A stretch of DNA of 64,000 nucleotides from Oreohelix idahoensis (GCA_024509875.1 JAMPIV010019091.1:62001-126000); one strand, 5' to 3'. Positions 1-12,622 are shown, counted from the stretch's first letter. Notes: generated by a model not told the origin, from the letters alone. Program-made: numbers and translations.

Positions 1-65
1 GGTGAAAGTGAGGAAGTACCAGCACAATGGGTGAAGTTATCTCAATCAGACTCTTGTTGTATAAA

Positions 66-716
66 TCATTTACAGGTGTACAGCTTCTTGATTGTGATAT
101 TCCTGACAATATTTGTGGTTTCTTTCAGTTGTTTTTCACATCATCATTGCTAGAGGAGATAGTCAATGAGACCAACCGGTATGCAGCTGACTAATTGAAA
201 AATAAAACACTGTCTCCACTCTCCATATGGCATACATGGAAAGATGTAACGATTTCCGAAATAAAGGCTTATTTTGGAGTCATTTTGAGAATGGGAATGC
301 AAGAGGGTGGCGTGGTAAACGAATATTTTTCTGTAGAATGGATTGATTATATTCCTTTTTATCGTGAACAGCTATATTTTGTTCAAAGAAACACATCCAG
401 AGACAACAACGGATCACATAAAGTATCGCAAAAATCTTGTTTTACAACTTGTACAAGAGCAGCGGGCTTCTCAGCCTTCTTGTCGCCGGGGTCATCCGTC
501 AACACTAGATGTGGAAGAACGCCTTGATAACGTCAACACTTTATTGATGCTTTTCCTGGCAGAAAAAACAAAGGACTGTGCTGTGTGCAGTGACAGAAAA
601 ACTCCAGGTGAGAGGCGTCAGACAATGTACTACTATGAAACACGTTCACATAAACCTGGTTTGCATCCTGGGAAATGTTTCAAAATGTACCACACTGTGA
701 CAAAATATCGTTGATG
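66..716 (+). pseudogene. piggyBac-type transposase remnant
   Basis: Three blocks of a DDE_Tnp_1_7 (piggyBac) transposase are visible. Near 72-180 is an N-terminal segment ending in IVNETNRYA, followed by a stop. At 195-340 is the EIKAYFGVILRMGMQ region. At about 400-714, in another frame, are the segment before the C-terminus and the cysteine-rich end with CAVCSDR and KPGLHPGKCF. The middle of the protein with the catalytic aspartates is absent, so this is an internally deleted relic with at least one stop and one frameshift. Terminal repeats were not identified; the relic may begin left of the window. Confidence 0.8.
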
Positions 717-1633
717 TGATTGATTGATTGATTGATTAATGTGAATCCCTGGGCGTGAGTTATTGTACTCTTTTGTCCTTTAGGGGATGAGTTATTCACT
801 CATACCCTTGAGCCAGTTATGGGAGGTGATTTGTGGGCTTTGTTTCAACCCCAAGGGAGCATCCTAGACTCAGCGGCATGTTGCACCAGGCCCACTTTGG
901 CATGTGTGCGTTACCAAGAGGTTTGATGGCTCTCTACCCGTGCAGGGGGGTTATATCTCCGAGACAAGACTGACATGAGCAATCAGTCACCAGCCTTGGC
1001 ACGAGCAGCCAGACAGCATAGTGGTGTGGTGGCGAAGCCACCGCCTCCATATGTCTGCCAAAGGTGGGCTTTCTTGCAACCATGGAGCATCCTAGACTCA
1101 GAAGCATAACGCACCAGTCCCACTTTGGAGTGTGTGCAATGTTCCGAGGTTTGATGGCTCTCTACCCTGCAAAGGGGTTATATCTCCGAGACAAGTATGT
1201 AGTATCCGGCAGAGCAGCCAGTCACCATAGCGGATGTTTCAAGGCGTAGGCGTAGCCACAGCCGAGCCACCACAACTGACGAAGTACGACATCAAATGGA
1301 CACATAGCTCTGCCCCACCTGAACTGGGAAGACCCGGCAACCGGGACCACGCACAGACTCGATGGGACAGGGCATGTTTATTTTCCTGTTTGGTAATGGC
1401 GCAGTTACAACCGAGCCACTACCACTGCCGAAGGACCTCATCTAGACAGACACATAGCAATGCCCCTTCTGAACTGGGAAGACCCGGTAGCCGGGACCAT
1501 GCACAGTCTCGATAGGACAAGGCATGTTTATTTGCTTGTTTGTTAATGGCGCAGCTATAACCGAGCCTCTACCACCCCCGAAGGATGTCATGTAACAAAG
1601 ACTTTTTTTCTTATTTCAGGTCCCGACACTATT
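717..1633. repeat. Unclassified tandem units, about 228 bp and about 150 bp
   Basis: After a short (GATT)n run at 716-736, a unit beginning GCATCCTAGACTC starts at 859 and again at 1087 (period 228). It shares the GAGGTTTGATGGCTCTCTAC and TTATATCTCCGAGACAAG blocks. A second unit containing GAACTGGGAAGACCCGG starts at 1321 and 1471 (period 150), with a partial third after about 1546. The short open frames here do not resemble a known protein. No gene is seen. The 5-bp TSD of TyA begins at 1629. Confidence 0.6.
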
Positions 1634-2333
1634 TGATATGAGTAAATATCATATCATGTTTTGTATACGATCACTTCCTGGTTGTATTGTTTATACACGG
1701 TAGTTCGTGGTTACAGGAAGTGACGTCTTGTCGGCTGCTCAAATTGATAGCAGACGGCAACTTTGAATTGGGACAAGTTGAGCGTCCTTTAAATCACTTG
1801 GGCTTGTGTCTTCGGCCTGTGTAGATGGCATATGTCCGTATGGACGATATCTTCAGCTTGTGTTATTAATCCACCTGCATGCTATTTTACCATCAATTGT
1901 ATTACAGCTTCTACTGCAAGTGTATTATCAGTTTAGGCAAATGCAGAGTGTGAAGTTTTCTAAATGCGTGAGTACCAGACTTTATTAAAATGTATGATGT
2001 CTCCGAGGACGAGACGGTAGTCTAGACACGACTAGAAGAGAATCCTTATATTGTGCACTTTGAAGAGATGAACAATATTGTGGTGTAATAAACATTTGTA
2101 CACTGTCAATGGTTATTGACGTGTTTGTGCCTGAGTGCCTGTGTGCGGGCCAGGAAGTTGGGATATGTCTGGCCAAAATTGAACCCACAGTATTATTACG
2201 TGCAAAGCTATTAGCATAACCCTGGAAGGTGACTCAAGGCCTAAATAGAGACAGAGTGTCAAAGCATGGAGTCTGTTGCACTCTTGATCCAATCCATAGC
2301 AAGTCAAGCTATTAAGGAATCGTACCCGTATCA
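1634..2333 (+). repeat. TyA 5' LTR (700 bp)
   Basis: The LTR starts TG and ends CA and is flanked upstream by CTATT. Its first 24 bp are self-complementary (TGATATGA ... TCATATCA), giving a short terminal hairpin. The matching 3' LTR is 169 bp longer because of a SINE and its TSD. Confidence 0.93.
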
Positions 2334-3429
2334 GCCTATTGGGGGCCAAGCTTAACAGACAATCTGGAAGAAGCAAATATAACATTTTTCAAAATGGCGG
2401 CATTGATCGTCTGCCAAAGATTTTAAAGTGTGGAAGAGACTTTCCAACATTTAACTGCATCTCAAAGTGCCTCAAAGTGTCAGTAACAAGAAGAAGTGAC
2501 ATTTTCAATATCAACTCAAATAGATTATATGGAGATCTTACATCCTATTAACATTAGATGTCAGCGATAGACCAGAGCTGTTGTTTTCAAGTGTCAGCCT
2601 TACGATTCTAGGCCTAACCTCAGCCTGGAGAACGATCCATCACATTGATCCTTGCTTGTCGAAGTCTCAAGGAGGATTGTTTTTTTTTGCAACAGATAAG
2701 TCTATGTATTGTTACATACAGCTTGGCTGTAAATACAATCTGTTTGCATGATTTCTGACTTCACCATATGTGGGTTTTCGTTACGTGTACTTGTTTGTAA
2801 CTAGTGGGCAAGGTTGGTGGGACTTGATTTGTTTATTTAATACCGCAAAAGCTAGGTCGAATGAACAAATCAAGCGTTCTTTAGGGCAGTATCTGTGTGA
2901 TTCAGATAGAGGACCCAGCATATTCTGCTGGTTGTATAAAAGTTTGCCTCTCTTGAATTTAACAGATCCATCTTTGTTAGCTGTATAGTCATGTTTCATT
3001 ATTGTATGTTATCATAAGTCTTGTTATTGTAATATTTTACTCAGTTTGTTACATTATTGTTTGTAATATTGTACATTCTCCCCTGACTGTCATTTATTTC
3101 ATAGATGTCATAATTGTTGTGATATGCGTCTTGTCTTGTCTAGTTGTACTAGAGCATTAGTTTAAATTAATTCATATATATGTTATAGTTATTCCTTTGT
3201 TTTCCATTTGTATTTCCTTCAGTTGCTCTAACCCTGTCTATCTTGTCATTACTCGTTGTACGTGCTATTTTCTTTGTTGTTCATATCTCGTATTTCACTG
3301 CACCTATATTATTGCAATTATAAATTGATCTGAGATTGGTGGATGAAGTATTGAATATTTAGCTGACATATTCATATACATAAATGTTAAAATATTGTGT
3401 ATTACTGCGAAACACAATAATAAGCAACC

Positions 3430-5842
3430 ATGACTTCATTAAAGGATTTAATGAAAATTGGAAAAGAACTTAATATGGAAGGTCCGGCCTTGCAGGCTTA
3501 TGTGGATAAAGAATTAAACAGACAAGAAGTACTTCGCAAAGAAGAATTGGCTGAAAAAAGAAGACAAGAGGAACTTCACAAACAAGAAAGAGAAATTGAA
3601 TTAGCTGAAAAAAGGAGACAAGATGAGCTCCATAAAGAAGAATTAGCTGAAAAAAGGAGACAAGAAGAACTCCATAAAGAAGAAAAAAGGAGATCAGAAG
3701 AATTGGCTCTTGAAAGGGAAAAATTAGCCTATGCCAGATCTCAAGAGGAGAAAGCTCAAGAGGAGATGAAATTGCAACAAATTAAAGCTCAAGAGGAGAT
3801 GAAATTGCAACAAATTAAAGCTCAAGAGGAGATGAAATTGCAACAAATTAAAGCTCAAGAAGAGATATTATCTCAACATGCTATAAGATTAGCTGAGATT
3901 GAACTTGAAAAATTAAAATTACAACAACCACTGTTGCATCCTGGGGTAGGTGAAGATTTTTTTTTTTTTTTTTTTTTTTTTCCCCGTACGCCCGCTAATA
4001 CTCGAGGCGAAATCTCAGGTTATTATTTATGTCTAACCTGACATTGATTTTACGTGAGTATCCCTTTATTTCTTGTACAGAGACAAGTGTCCCTCGCCAT
4101 TCAGGCAAATACTCTCCGATTTCGGAGGTACCCATTGCAGCTGGGTCGGCTCAGGAGCCGCCAATCCCTGGTCGACGACACTCCTTCAAATGTCCTCGCC
4201 AGGTCTCGAGTTAATCCAGTCCAAATCCCGGTCGACGAAAAATCCTCAAATGCCGTCATCCGGGTTTGATCCTGGATCACCCGGTCGCCAGAGCGGTGTT
4301 GTAACCACTACGCTAGCGCGGCTCCCACTAGGTGAAGATAAAAATAAAGATCATACTACTGCCATAAGGATTAATTTGCCAAAATTTAATGCATCCATAG
4401 ACGACATTTCATGCTTCCTAAATAGATTCCAAACTTATTGTGAAGAATATAAGATTGACAAATCTACATGGACATGTAGACTTATGAATTTATTGGTTGG
4501 TGAACAATTAACTGTAGTCTCCACTTTGGATGACCAAACCAGAAAGGATTATGAAGCTGTTAAGGTGATTTTATTGCAGAGGTATCAATTAGATGATGAG
4601 GGTTATCGTCAGAAATTTCGGTCTTTGTACCCTGATTCTGGAAAAGATTTCACTGAATTTATTTCAGCTGTTAAATTAAATTTTTCTAGATGGATTGAAT
4701 TATCCAAAACTGAAAAAACTTTTGAGGGATTGTCAGATTTAATTCTAAGAGACAAGGTTTTGTCATCTATTAGTGCTGATTTTCTTGCGTTCCTGCAGGA
4801 AAGAAAACCAGAAAACCTGACTAAATTACAAACCCTAGGACGTCAATATCAAGTTGCACATCCTAATAGAGTATTGAGCAAAAACAATGTTAAGGATTCA
4901 TTACCAGCTGCATCTGCTAGGTCATTCCAAGACAATGCACCTAGGTATAGATCAAACAGTATGGATAGGAATCAAAGATTTAAACCATCACATAATTACA
5001 GTCAAAATAGAGGTAGATACAATTTTAATAAATACCAACCTCAAAGAAATTGGAATTCATATCAGGAGGATAACTATTATCCACAAACCTCATTTAGGTC
5101 CAATAACTGGCAAAATAGAGGAGAATATAACTCAAAATCAAATAGAGGGCAGAAATCATTTTATAGAGGAAATGATCAGAATGCAAATAAAAGATCTTAT
5201 CATAACAATACTTCCAGACAATCAAGAAACACTGAACGTACCAATGCCATTGTTCATGATAATAATCAGAACCATAATGATATTGTAGCACATGCAAATT
5301 CATGCAGTGTAGACTTAGCAAATAGTGATAACTGCACTAATTGCAATTCTTTATTTCAGCCTCAAGGAGTGCCAAGATTATTATGCGGACACCCCCTCCC
5401 AGTCATGTCATCTTTTGAAAGTACTGGTTCATTGATCTTGAATAGAGGTTTTGTCAATAATCAGTTAGTATCTTTATTGAGAGATACTGGTGCAACCATC
5501 ATTGGTGTGCGCAAGGCCTTGGTTGATAAGGTGGAATATACCGGAAAACAAGTGAAATGCATAACTTTTGGAGGAACTGTGGAATATTACCCCACAGCTG
5601 AGGTGTTTTTGGATACACCATATTTTACAGGAAGAACACTTGTATGCCTCTTGGACAATCCAATTGCTGGAATTATTATGGGAAACATACCTAAATTGCA
5701 TGAATGTACACAGGAAGATATTGAAATATGGGGAAGACAAACATCGACATCCGACATAGAGGAAAAATGGATCTTTTCAATGAACTATTTCGTTCCGGCA
5801 TATGTACTTAACTGGAAATCAATAACAATGATGTGTGAATAA
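3430..5842 (+). pseudogene. TyA gag-protease, split by a SINE
   Basis: The frame opens at ATG 3430 with a charged coiled coil made of coding repeats (units like EELAEKRRQ; AQEEMKLQQIK three times). After the SINE it continues with a Ty3/SCAN-like capsid (RWIELSKTEKTFEGL), an N/Q/R-rich nucleocapsid without CCHC knuckles, a CX2CX13CGH motif, and an aspartic protease with RDTGATIIGV (DTG). The SINE plus one TSD copy is 382 bp, which shifts the frame by one; without it the two halves are in one frame of 676 codons. The protein ends shortly after the protease (HECTQEDIEIW) and has no polymerase. Confidence 0.88.
3958..4328 (-). mobile_element. SINE-A (tRNA-derived, poly-A tail) in TyA gag
   Basis: A minus-strand SINE with a poly-A tail (T-run from 3955) is bounded by the perfect 11-bp TSD TAGGTGAAGAT (3947-3957 and 4329-4339). 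Its tRNA-like head is at the right: a box-A-like TAGCGTAGTGGTTA and a degenerate box B before the body. The body matches the copy at 25155-25516, including the CGTACGCCC end before the tail. Confidence 0.92.
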
Positions 5843-6568
5843 GTGCGAACTAGTGACTTATTGAAACTTTAATTCTTTTAAATACTTCTACAGGAAGAAC
5901 TTTGTATGGTCTAACATGACCAGGTTTAATAACCCTAGTGATATTACATTGGTTCATTAATGTGTCACTATGTGAATTGAATTACATTGGTGCTTATACT
6001 TAGTATAACCTATAACCTTCGTATGTTTAGATATTAAGTAATATATCTTCACATGACATCTCGTTAACATTGTCATTCACCACATGACATTGCATACATA
6101 CAAATATTAATAACTATTTTGACATATTGTCACAGTCACCATTTATATTTTCACTTGTCTGCCTCATGTGATCTATTCTGTCTTTGATTGCTTATTACGC
6201 ATTTCATTTGATAGATAGGTAGACTTACATGACCGACATGACTTAAGGCGTTTGTTGACATGGTGTGCTGTATGAGTGCCATGACTGACATATTGACTTT
6301 TTCTACACTGCCTTCTAATTAATGTAGTTACCTCACATTTGTGTCAAAAGAGTGTCTTCTAAACGATAATGGGTTTGGTAATGTTATTACTAAATACCAC
6401 ACCTTGTGTGTCAAATTGTCGATTATGGAGCACGCTTCTAGGTGCTATCATAAGGATGACAGTTGAGAATTTGGGGATTATCATATGGTTTCTCCAGTGA
6501 CCTTGTAGATTGTACTATGGAAATAATGAAAAGTTCCTTTTCATTATTTTAGTCCAGGGGGGAGTAAA

Positions 6569-7437
6569 TGATATGAGTAAATATCATATCATGTTTTGTA
6601 TACGATCACTTCCTGGTTGTATTGTTTATACACAGTAGTCTGTGGTTACAGGAAGTGACGTCTTGTCGGCTGCTCAAATTGATAGCAGACGGCAACTTTG
6701 AATTGGGACAAGTTGAGCGTCCTTTAAATCACTTGGGCTTGTGTCTTCGGCCTGAGTAGATGGCATATGTCCGTATGGACGATATCTTCAGCTTGTGTTA
6801 TTAATCCACCTGCATGCTATTTTACCATCAATTGTATTACAGCTTCTACTGCAAGTGTATTATCAGTTTAGGCAAATGCAGAGTGTGAAGTTTTCTAAAT
6901 GCGTGAGTACCAGACTTTATTAAAATGTATGATGTCTCCGAGGACGAGACGGTAGTCTAGACACGACTAGAAGAGAATCCTTATATTGTGCACTTTGAAG
7001 AGATGAACAATATTGTGGTGTAATAAACATTTGTACACTGTCAATGGTTATTGACATGTTTGTGCCTGAGTGCCTGTGTGCGGACCAGGGAGTTGGGATA
7101 TGTCTGGCCAAAATTGAACCCACAGTATTATTACGTGCAAAGGTAAAAGGTAAAGGAACCCGTTACACGCCCATTGAGGCATATTGGGAATATGGTGTTA
7201 GGCCCATATTATCTTGACCGTCGGCACACGAGGGGTGATGTGGTCGGCATCACGCCGGCCGCCTTAACCTTCCCAGAGTAGCTCTGGTACCCATTTGGAT
7301 TACGTGCAAAGCTATTAGCATAACCCTGGAAGGCGACTCAAGGCCTAAATAGAGACAGAGTGTCAAAGCATGGAGTCTGTTGCACTCTTGATCCAATCCA
7401 TAGCAAGTCAAGCTATTAAGGAATCGTACCCGTATCA
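6569..7437 (+). repeat. TyA 3' LTR (869 bp including SINE)
   Basis: This is homologous to 1634-2333 over its whole length, with a 156-bp SINE-B insertion at 7143-7298 and a handful of substitutions. It is followed by the TSD CTATT. Confidence 0.93.
7143..7298 (-). mobile_element. SINE-B fragment in TyA 3' LTR
   Basis: The insert is flanked by the 13-bp TSD ATTACGTGCAAAG (7130-7142 and 7299-7311); the other LTR has one uninterrupted copy. It shares the blocks CCCATTGAGGCATATTGGG and GGTGATGTGGTCGGCATC with 56050-56690 and (reversed) 22240-22460. The tRNA-like head is missing (5' truncated). The end is a TTTACCTTTTACC tail on the minus strand. Confidence 0.9.
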
Positions 7438-7585
7438 CTATTCCAAATAAATAAAAAATGATACAACACTTATTACTTATGTAAGTTCTTTCTGGTGTGT
7501 AGAATATTAGCAGGTGTCGTTTTGGGGTATTTTTTGACAAAAAATATTCCAACCTGGTAATAGTGGCATGCAAATTTTATTCGGT

Positions 7586-7614
7586 CGAACGAACGAACGA
7601 ACGAACGAACGAAC
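7586..7614. repeat. (GAAC)n microsatellite
   Basis: About seven GAAC units run next to the RTE fragment on the right. RTE elements often end in short tandem repeats, so this may be its 3' tail on the minus strand. Confidence 0.85.
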
Positions 7615-8030
7615 TTTATTTTCAAAGGGTTAAGAATTGGGCACGCAGGCCCGTCTGACATTCTGCCCTTCCTCTCTCTCTCATCATGTATACTAATATC
7701 CTTTCATCGGTCGGAAAGGGCTAGCCTTATGTGTTCTTGTTATGATATCTTTGTCTGTCCCTCCAACTGTGTCTATATTGCTGCCAAGGTATATGTATGA
7801 CTCTAAAACTTGAAGGGGTGTTTCTTCAAGTTCATTTTTGTTATCATTTCTTGCATTAATTCTGACTATCTTTGTTTTTTTTCCAATTGTATTTTCAGAC
7901 CCATTTACTGTGACCTTAGATAGAGCATTTTATTTTGTCTTGCATCTGATTATGGTTATGGGAAAGAAGAGCCAAGTCATCAGCAAAAGCTAGATCATCA
8001 AGCTGTTTAGTTCACTGAATTTAGTTGGCT
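7615..8030 (-). pseudogene. RTE-type LINE fragment (reverse transcriptase palm and connection)
   Basis: On the minus strand about 8018-7690 encodes DDLAFADDLALLF, holding the FADD active-site box. It is followed by a degraded KTKIVRINARN segment and ESYTYLGSNIDTVGGTDKDI, both typical of RTE-clade ORF2. Stops and frame changes break it. The upstream endonuclease and the C-terminal GH-LR(K/R) region are absent. Confidence 0.75.
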
Positions 8031-9584
8031 AAGTTGATATTTTCATAGCCCAATCGAATGACTATCATCTCTTCTTCTTTTGTCCTTGGCCACCGACTGA
8101 TGAAGCAGTTAGTGACCACTGTGATAAAATGCACCGTTTTTAACCCTCCAGCTCAAATTAAAATGATAATACTGTATTTGAATTTTGTTCCAATACGCCA
8201 AGATAGCTACCATTGCCCTACCCTAATCATATTTTTCAAAAGTCCAATTCTAGTGACGTGAAGTTACAGTTTATAACCCGCTACTATACAAATTTGAAAA
8301 TTGTCAAGGACGATAAAATCTAATGCAAAATATTGGACACTCCTTGAATTTTTTTTAACTAACGTATTCTAAGAATCTATTATTAGTTACAACATGCGAC
8401 AGTAGTTATATTTTTTTCTTTTCAAGAACGTCACATTTTCAAAAAACGCCAATGAGAGGCATGCGATTTGAAACTATTAACGCCACTCGAGGGTACCCAT
8501 CCCCGATTACAAAAGGCTTTTTCGTTACTCCGTACTAATTTTTAAATATAACATGAAACCGTTTTGGCAGATGGCCAACACGTGTTTCGTTCAAAAAAAA
8601 AAGACGGGAGATAGAGAGAGAGAAGCGGGGTTAGTATGGAAAAAGTCTAAACCCACTTGGGTATTTTCAAATTGAAACTAACGAACACATGAGTGCAGGA
8701 GAGCGAATGGGACTAAAGAAAGACAGAAAACGTAGATAAGGTTATGCATTTTATAGAAGTATGAATAATAAAGAGAAAAAGTACAAAGATGAAAACTTAG
8801 ATAAAGACGTAGATGAAAATCTACTGGATAGATAAAGGACACTCATCTGATTATGAGTTATCGCATAAAATAAAAATTGACAACACAGATATACGAACAC
8901 ACTGATATCCCAGCTCAATTTAAAAGTAACATTTTTCTAGTCGTTGCTTGGAAACAAGTCACATTGGCTTGCCTCATTTTAAAGACACTACTAGGAGGAG
9001 GGGAGAGGTATAACTTTGAAGTTTTGCCAACGTAAGCGACACATAGTCTAAACAGTAATGTTAGAATCAGATGGACGAACTTATTGATAAACGTACAAAA
9101 ATGTTTGGGATTTTCAAAAATAAATGTTTGGGATTTTCAAAAAAGAGTCAAATCGGTGTAGTTTAAACTAATTGGTTAATGTTAAGATAGACATAGGGAG
9201 AATAAAACTACCGCATCTGCTATGCAGGGTGCCACTTGATAGAGATTTTTCATACAAACAAGGTTTCAAGCAGAGCAATTAATAACCAAATTGCCGTTGC
9301 GTCTGAAGAAGCAGCTGTCTAAAAGTGACCATTGACAGCCTGTTAAACCTTAACCAATTGTGTGATTATTTCATTGATTGCGGTAAGATGAATAACCTTT
9401 TTAAATACATTATTTGATGTAGAGGCCAACCCAGATAGGGCGCCATAACATTGTGTGTGTACGACATTTTGCCTTTGTGGAAGATTGCGACATAGTAGGA
9501 GCAGAGGCATGTCTAAGCAGACTTAGGAAGCAAATCAAACTAAATTTGGGACCCAAAGACGCAGCAATAGAGAACGCAGTCAGC
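8031..9584. other. No gene seen; AT-rich unique-looking DNA
   Basis: No coding block, SINE or LTR was recognised. There are an A-run followed by GA dinucleotides near 8594-8622 and a local duplication of AAATGTTTGGGATTTTCAAA at about 9099-9140. It may be legumain intron 5 or flanking DNA. Confidence 0.5.
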
Positions 9585-9855
9585 GACTCATAGCTCGACT
9601 GCCTTCGTAAGGACCAGCGAATCAGAGCTGGTCAAGACCGCACTCCACCTCCACGTGGTGGTCCTGGAAACAGTCTGCAGCAGTGCAGTCTGGCTGAGCG
9701 AGTGTGGATCGAAATGGGAAGGCAAACCCGGTCCTAAAAAATGCCGTGCAGAAGTCGGATGTGTCGACCGAAAGGTGCAGATATCACAGCTTAGGCGTAA
9801 ACAGACACAGCGCAACCACCGTCCTTTTCAGGGCGAACGAGGAAGAAGAAACTAA
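9585..9855 (+). repeat. Probable retroposon 3' end with GAAGAAGAA tail
   Basis: The block ends GGGCGAACGAGGAAGAAGAA. The L-host-family fragment ending at 27937 has a very similar GGGCGAACGAAGAAGAAG terminus. Upstream sequence is GC-richer than its surroundings and unmatched elsewhere in the window. It may be a LINE or SINE that borrows an I-like LINE 3' tail. The family is not identified. Confidence 0.45.
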
Positions 9856-9915
9856 ATTTGAGTTGAATATTGTCATACATATTTTGACTGTAAGACCAGG
9901 AAGTCACTGGCAGGC

Positions 9916-11174
9916 TGTTGCGTGAGAAATTCTCGCAACATCGTTTTATTACAATATATATTTTGTAACGCAAGGGCAACAACTGCTTGAAATTTATAGT
10001 CACTTTTCTCGGTAAGCAGTTGTCTCCTCGCGTTGGTATTGAATGCAGTTAAGTTTGCTATGCGTTCTTGAATCATGTCCATGTATGGACATGCTAGGCC
10101 GTTTTCTCAGAAAAACGGTTGGCAACCTGTTGGGTTATCCTTTTAAGGTAATCATTCTTACGCTGGTTCGTAGTAAAGGTCCTTGCGTCTTAAGTTCTGA
10201 GCTGTGGTCAATTTGCGCTGGACTGCGCATGACTGGTCTTGCTTCTTTGTCGATCGATTTCCGCCCACCAGTCAGTGAGCGATTTTGAATAGCTAGGAAG
10301 ATGCCTCGCTGAGAGGGGATCTCAGCTATTTTTTGTTCTGTCAGGAATGTGAAGTCCTCTTAATGGATATTTCGTTTATTCGAGATAATACCTCTAGTGT
10401 ATTTCCACATGCCGGGAGGCGTAATATTTCTGTGTATTTCCTGAAGGCAAGGTAAATTAACTTTTCATTAACTCTATCGATTTTTGGTCGTGAGTGACGT
10501 TTGATTCATAGCCTGTCTTCGAAAGTCGTCGTCACGAGATGTTTTCCCAGCTCACATGTTGCTGTATTGTACCGCTTCGGTTGATGCATGTCCCAAGGAC
10601 CATTACTTGCTACTTTGTTACATGAACTAGGTTTGGAAACCTTTGTTATCTAGAGGATATTTTTGAGGACATTATTTATACTTCAGCAGACGTGCTTGTC
10701 TTGCTGAAGTCAGATTAAGGAGAGTGAACTGATCTCATACATCTGGTTATCTCCTGGCTGTTATAGAAAAGGATGGAGTTTTTCACCTGACTACATTTAC
10801 AGCACTATGAAATATAACATGCATCTGACTCATCATTGTAATGCTGTCTACCGTCCATTGCTGTATTGAATATGTTGCTGTGATAATGACTGTTTGATGT
10901 GCCTACATATTCGCGTAACCATTTTGTCACTGTGGCGTCCACAATAAATAATGAAGAAAAACGTCATCGGCTGTTACAAGAATCATTGACTTTATACGTC
11001 GTGAGTTTACTGACGTCCTAATGTGGATTGCCCTGTTATTTTGTATGATCATTGTTTGACTGAACACATCTGCACACTTCACAAAACCAGACCACGGGCA
11101 CCATCACTCAACCCATGGTGCACGCGTCATTTGGTGGCCAATTACTCAATCATAATATAAATTGGGCGTCATCA
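9916..11174 (+). repeat. TyB 5' LTR (1259 bp)
   Basis: It opens with a 25-bp near-perfect palindrome (TGTTGCG ... CGCAACA around GAGAAATTCTC). No coding frame of interest; the 81-codon frame repeated in both LTRs has no recognisable domain. Confidence 0.95.
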
Positions 11175-12622
11175 TTTGGTGGCCATAAGCTGGTTTGATC
11201 TGGTACCAGCAAACACGGGGTCCCTTACCCACTTCAAGTCAACACTACAGCATACTTCATTTTCAACTTCAACATTCTTCAAGAAAGTCAACACTTCAAA
11301 TTTTCAAAGTACTCGGCGTTGCCCGGAAAAAGTCAAAATTGTTTTTTTTTGACGGAAACAGGAATTTGACAGTACACGGCGTTGTTGAATATTGCCGGAT
11401 AACACGGACTACTGTTGTCGTTAACACAAGTCAAGCAAGTTGCTGTTATCAAGGTTCCAGTGCTGTCGTTTTTTGAGAAGGTCAAGTGCCGGTTGAAACG
11501 GGTTGTTTTCTGAAGAAGGCCAAGAACCGAATCCCATCAATTTACATTTTGGATTAGAAGGTCAAGTGCCGGAACAACTCAACACACAGTATTCCAGAAG
11601 CTCTAGTACCATCGTATTAGCAGTGGAAGCAGTTCAGATGTGCCATCATCGTTGGAGCTTCGCTCTCTAGGACGTTGATTGACATCTGTTTTTTCTGCTG
11701 TTCTACGATTGGAAGCCTATAAGTTAAGTGGCCTGTTTGTATGTAAACTGTGCCCTTATACTTCTGCTGAGTCTTCTGTGTATCATCTCATTCTATTGTT
11801 ATATGTTATATGTTTATATGTTATTTGTATATTTATATGTTTATATTTCAGCGGGTTCTCGGTTGGGTGGTGTCTCCCTTAGATCATGCCACGTCATAGA
11901 GGTCGTCTATTGTGAGCGTTTTCTGTAGGGTGTGCAAATTTCCGATACTGGAATTTGCTAAGCGACTTCTGTTGCTATTTATGTTAGTTGTGATGACATG
12001 TTTTAATATTGTTTTCGTTATTATTTCGCATTCTTTAGTTTTGTTTTGATTTGTTTGTATTTGTTAGCCTCATCTTTACTATAGTTTAGTTTCATACAAC
12101 ATTTTTGTTTATACACTGTGGTGTCATGTATTTTGTTTAATTCTATCGCAGATATCGTCACATTTTTTGTGATATTTCTTTAATTTCTGCTTTATTTTTA
12201 GTTGATTTCTGCGAACGTTTTTGTATTGTTGCTGATCTTTGTTATTGTTTACATTGTTATTGTTTACATTGTTTACATTGTTTACATTTTCAGTGTTTAC
12301 ACTCTGCTTGTGTTTACATAGTCATTGTTTACAGTTATAGTAATTAATTAATGGGCTATGCTAATGCACTGCTACTACTATACTGATGATAAATGAATGA
12401 TGAATAGTGTCGTGCACTATTGAATGAGAAGTGCACTTATGATAAAGAATTGATTGTTGACATTTCATATACAAGTTCTTTGGTTGGAGACTTGTTTTCC
12501 CACAGAGATTGGGATAAAATAATGTGATGTGAATATACAAGTGCTTAATTAAGACTTGTTACACTTAGGTGTGAAATAAATTAGTTAATTATTTCAGGTT
12601 TTGGACTCATAGGTTAGACAAC

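Larger units (their letters stand above)
1634..7437 (+). mobile_element. TyA: Ty3-type LTR retrotransposon with gag-protease only
   Basis: Direct LTRs (1634-2333 and 6569-7437) begin TGATATGAG and end GTATCA. They are flanked by the 5-bp TSD CTATT (1629-1633 and 7438-7442). A primer-binding candidate follows the 5' LTR (TTGGGGGCCAAGC, about 2339). A purine-rich tract (CCAGGGGGGAGTAAA) ends at 6568. The leader 2334-3429 and the tail 5843-6568 show no gene. Integrase, RT and RNase H are missing, so the element depended on a relative such as TyB. LTRs differ at roughly eight positions in 700 bp by eye, making it older than TyB or TyD. It carries two later SINE insertions. Confidence 0.93.

Noticed and set aside
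1234..1515. 93-codon frame in the left tandem repeats
   Set aside because: It simply follows the 150-bp tandem unit and matches no protein I recognise.
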